NCBI GenBank assembly: GCA_018065205.1 | Contig: JAGHTR010000025.1 | Location: 1-30,766, forward strand | DNA from: Candidatus Colicola caccequi | Lineage (GTDB): Bacteria; Bacteroidota; Bacteroidia; Bacteroidales; Paludibacteraceae | DNA: 30,766 bases | Direction of reading: 5' to 3' | Shown here: in pieces, positions 30,521 to 30,766 of the stretch | Layout of the letters: each line of letters starts with the position of its first letter | How positions within the stretch are numbered: position 1 is the stretch's first letter | Translations under genes and position numbers: made by a program | The notes under the pieces: generated by a model | What the model was told of the DNA's origin: nothing | The model's input: the letters and a program-made list of their open reading frames with translations, nothing else | Databases searched by the model: none

Positions 30521-30766
30521 TTATTCTTTTTGCATTTTTGCTGCTTGTTCGGCCTCTTTTGCGGCTTGTTCAGCATTTTTAGCATCCTCGGCTTGTTTTT
30601 CGAGTCGTTCCACCACTTTAGGGTATATTTTCTCAAAGATAACGGGATTAGAAGTATACCATACAAGGGACGAGTCGAATTGTGCTTGGGTGATTCCATG
30701 TTTATCGAGCACGGATTGGAAGTAGCCTTTGAGGTACTCATCATGGCCGTAGTTGAGTCCGGAAAT
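30521..30766 (-). CDS. DUF4296-like protein, C-terminal part
   Basis: The frame is open from the right edge of the window to the stop at 30521 and gives 81 residues. It reads NYGHDEYLKGYFQSVLDKHGITQAQFDSSLVWYTSNP in short blocks, close to the C-terminal half of the DUF4296 family of small Bacteroidales lipoproteins, and ends in a Lys/Glu/Ala-rich helix (KQAEDAKNAEQAAKEAEQ). The start and any lipobox lie outside the window. Function is unknown. Confidence 0.6.
   Translation of the reverse strand: MSGLNYGHDEYLKGYFQSVLDKHGITQAQFDSSLVWYTSNPVIFEKIYPKVVERLEKQAEDAKNAEQAAKEAEQAAKMQKE

Overview
The window comes from the chromosome of a Bacteroidales (Bacteroidota) bacterium. The evidence is promoters of the Bacteroidota type (TTTG, about 19-20 bases, TAnnTTTG), starts without Shine-Dalgarno sites, the rplM-rpsI-rpsB-tsf gene order, a DUF5103 plug protein of the type IX secretion system, paired Wza/BY-kinase capsule genes and a B12-riboswitch btuB-btuG pair. 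I cannot name the species. There is no phage, integrase, transposase or CRISPR array.

Layout. 1-198 is the end of panB. 229-4801 (minus) is a NtrY-like histidine kinase, gdhA and kbl, read as one operon from a promoter that overlaps a divergent one. That divergent promoter serves a CcdA/DsbD-like membrane protein and trmN6 (4857-6279, plus). Two tRNA genes (His, Thr; minus) and the T9SS plug protein (plus) follow. From 22976 down to 7972 everything is on the minus strand: a FemAB-like acyltransferase, a large FAD/Fe-S oxidoreductase, an aminotransferase, an unknown secreted protein, an S1/P1 nuclease, a NodB-like deacetylase, a sugar transferase, a WlbA-like sugar dehydrogenase, two Wza-like export lipoproteins and a Wzc-like tyrosine autokinase. 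The last six genes look like an exopolysaccharide or capsule module. Then come rplS, the vitamin B12 uptake pair btuB-btuG behind a cobalamin riboswitch, and the ribosomal operon rplM-rpsI-rpsB-tsf. A partial DUF4296-like gene runs off the right edge.

The most unusual feature is a network of very short tandem arrays. Most have 7-base units (NNNATTG, TGTTGAG, TAATGAA, TATGGTG); others have 6-base units (NNCGTY) or 8-base units (AACTAGNN). They occur in two settings. Some fill the spacer between co-transcribed genes, usually touching the upstream stop codon (gdhA/kbl, nuclease/deacetylase, wlbA/wza, btuB/btuG, rpsB/tsf). Others lie in frame inside coding sequences (trmN6, deacetylase, FAD/Fe-S oxidoreductase, FemAB-like gene, btuB). 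The same array occurs in unrelated genes in different reading frames, and the in-gene NNNATTG arrays use only units that avoid a stop in the critical phase. A small GGAGTGC/GCACC hairpin element accompanies some arrays. This looks like dispersal at the DNA level, filtered by selection to keep reading frames open.
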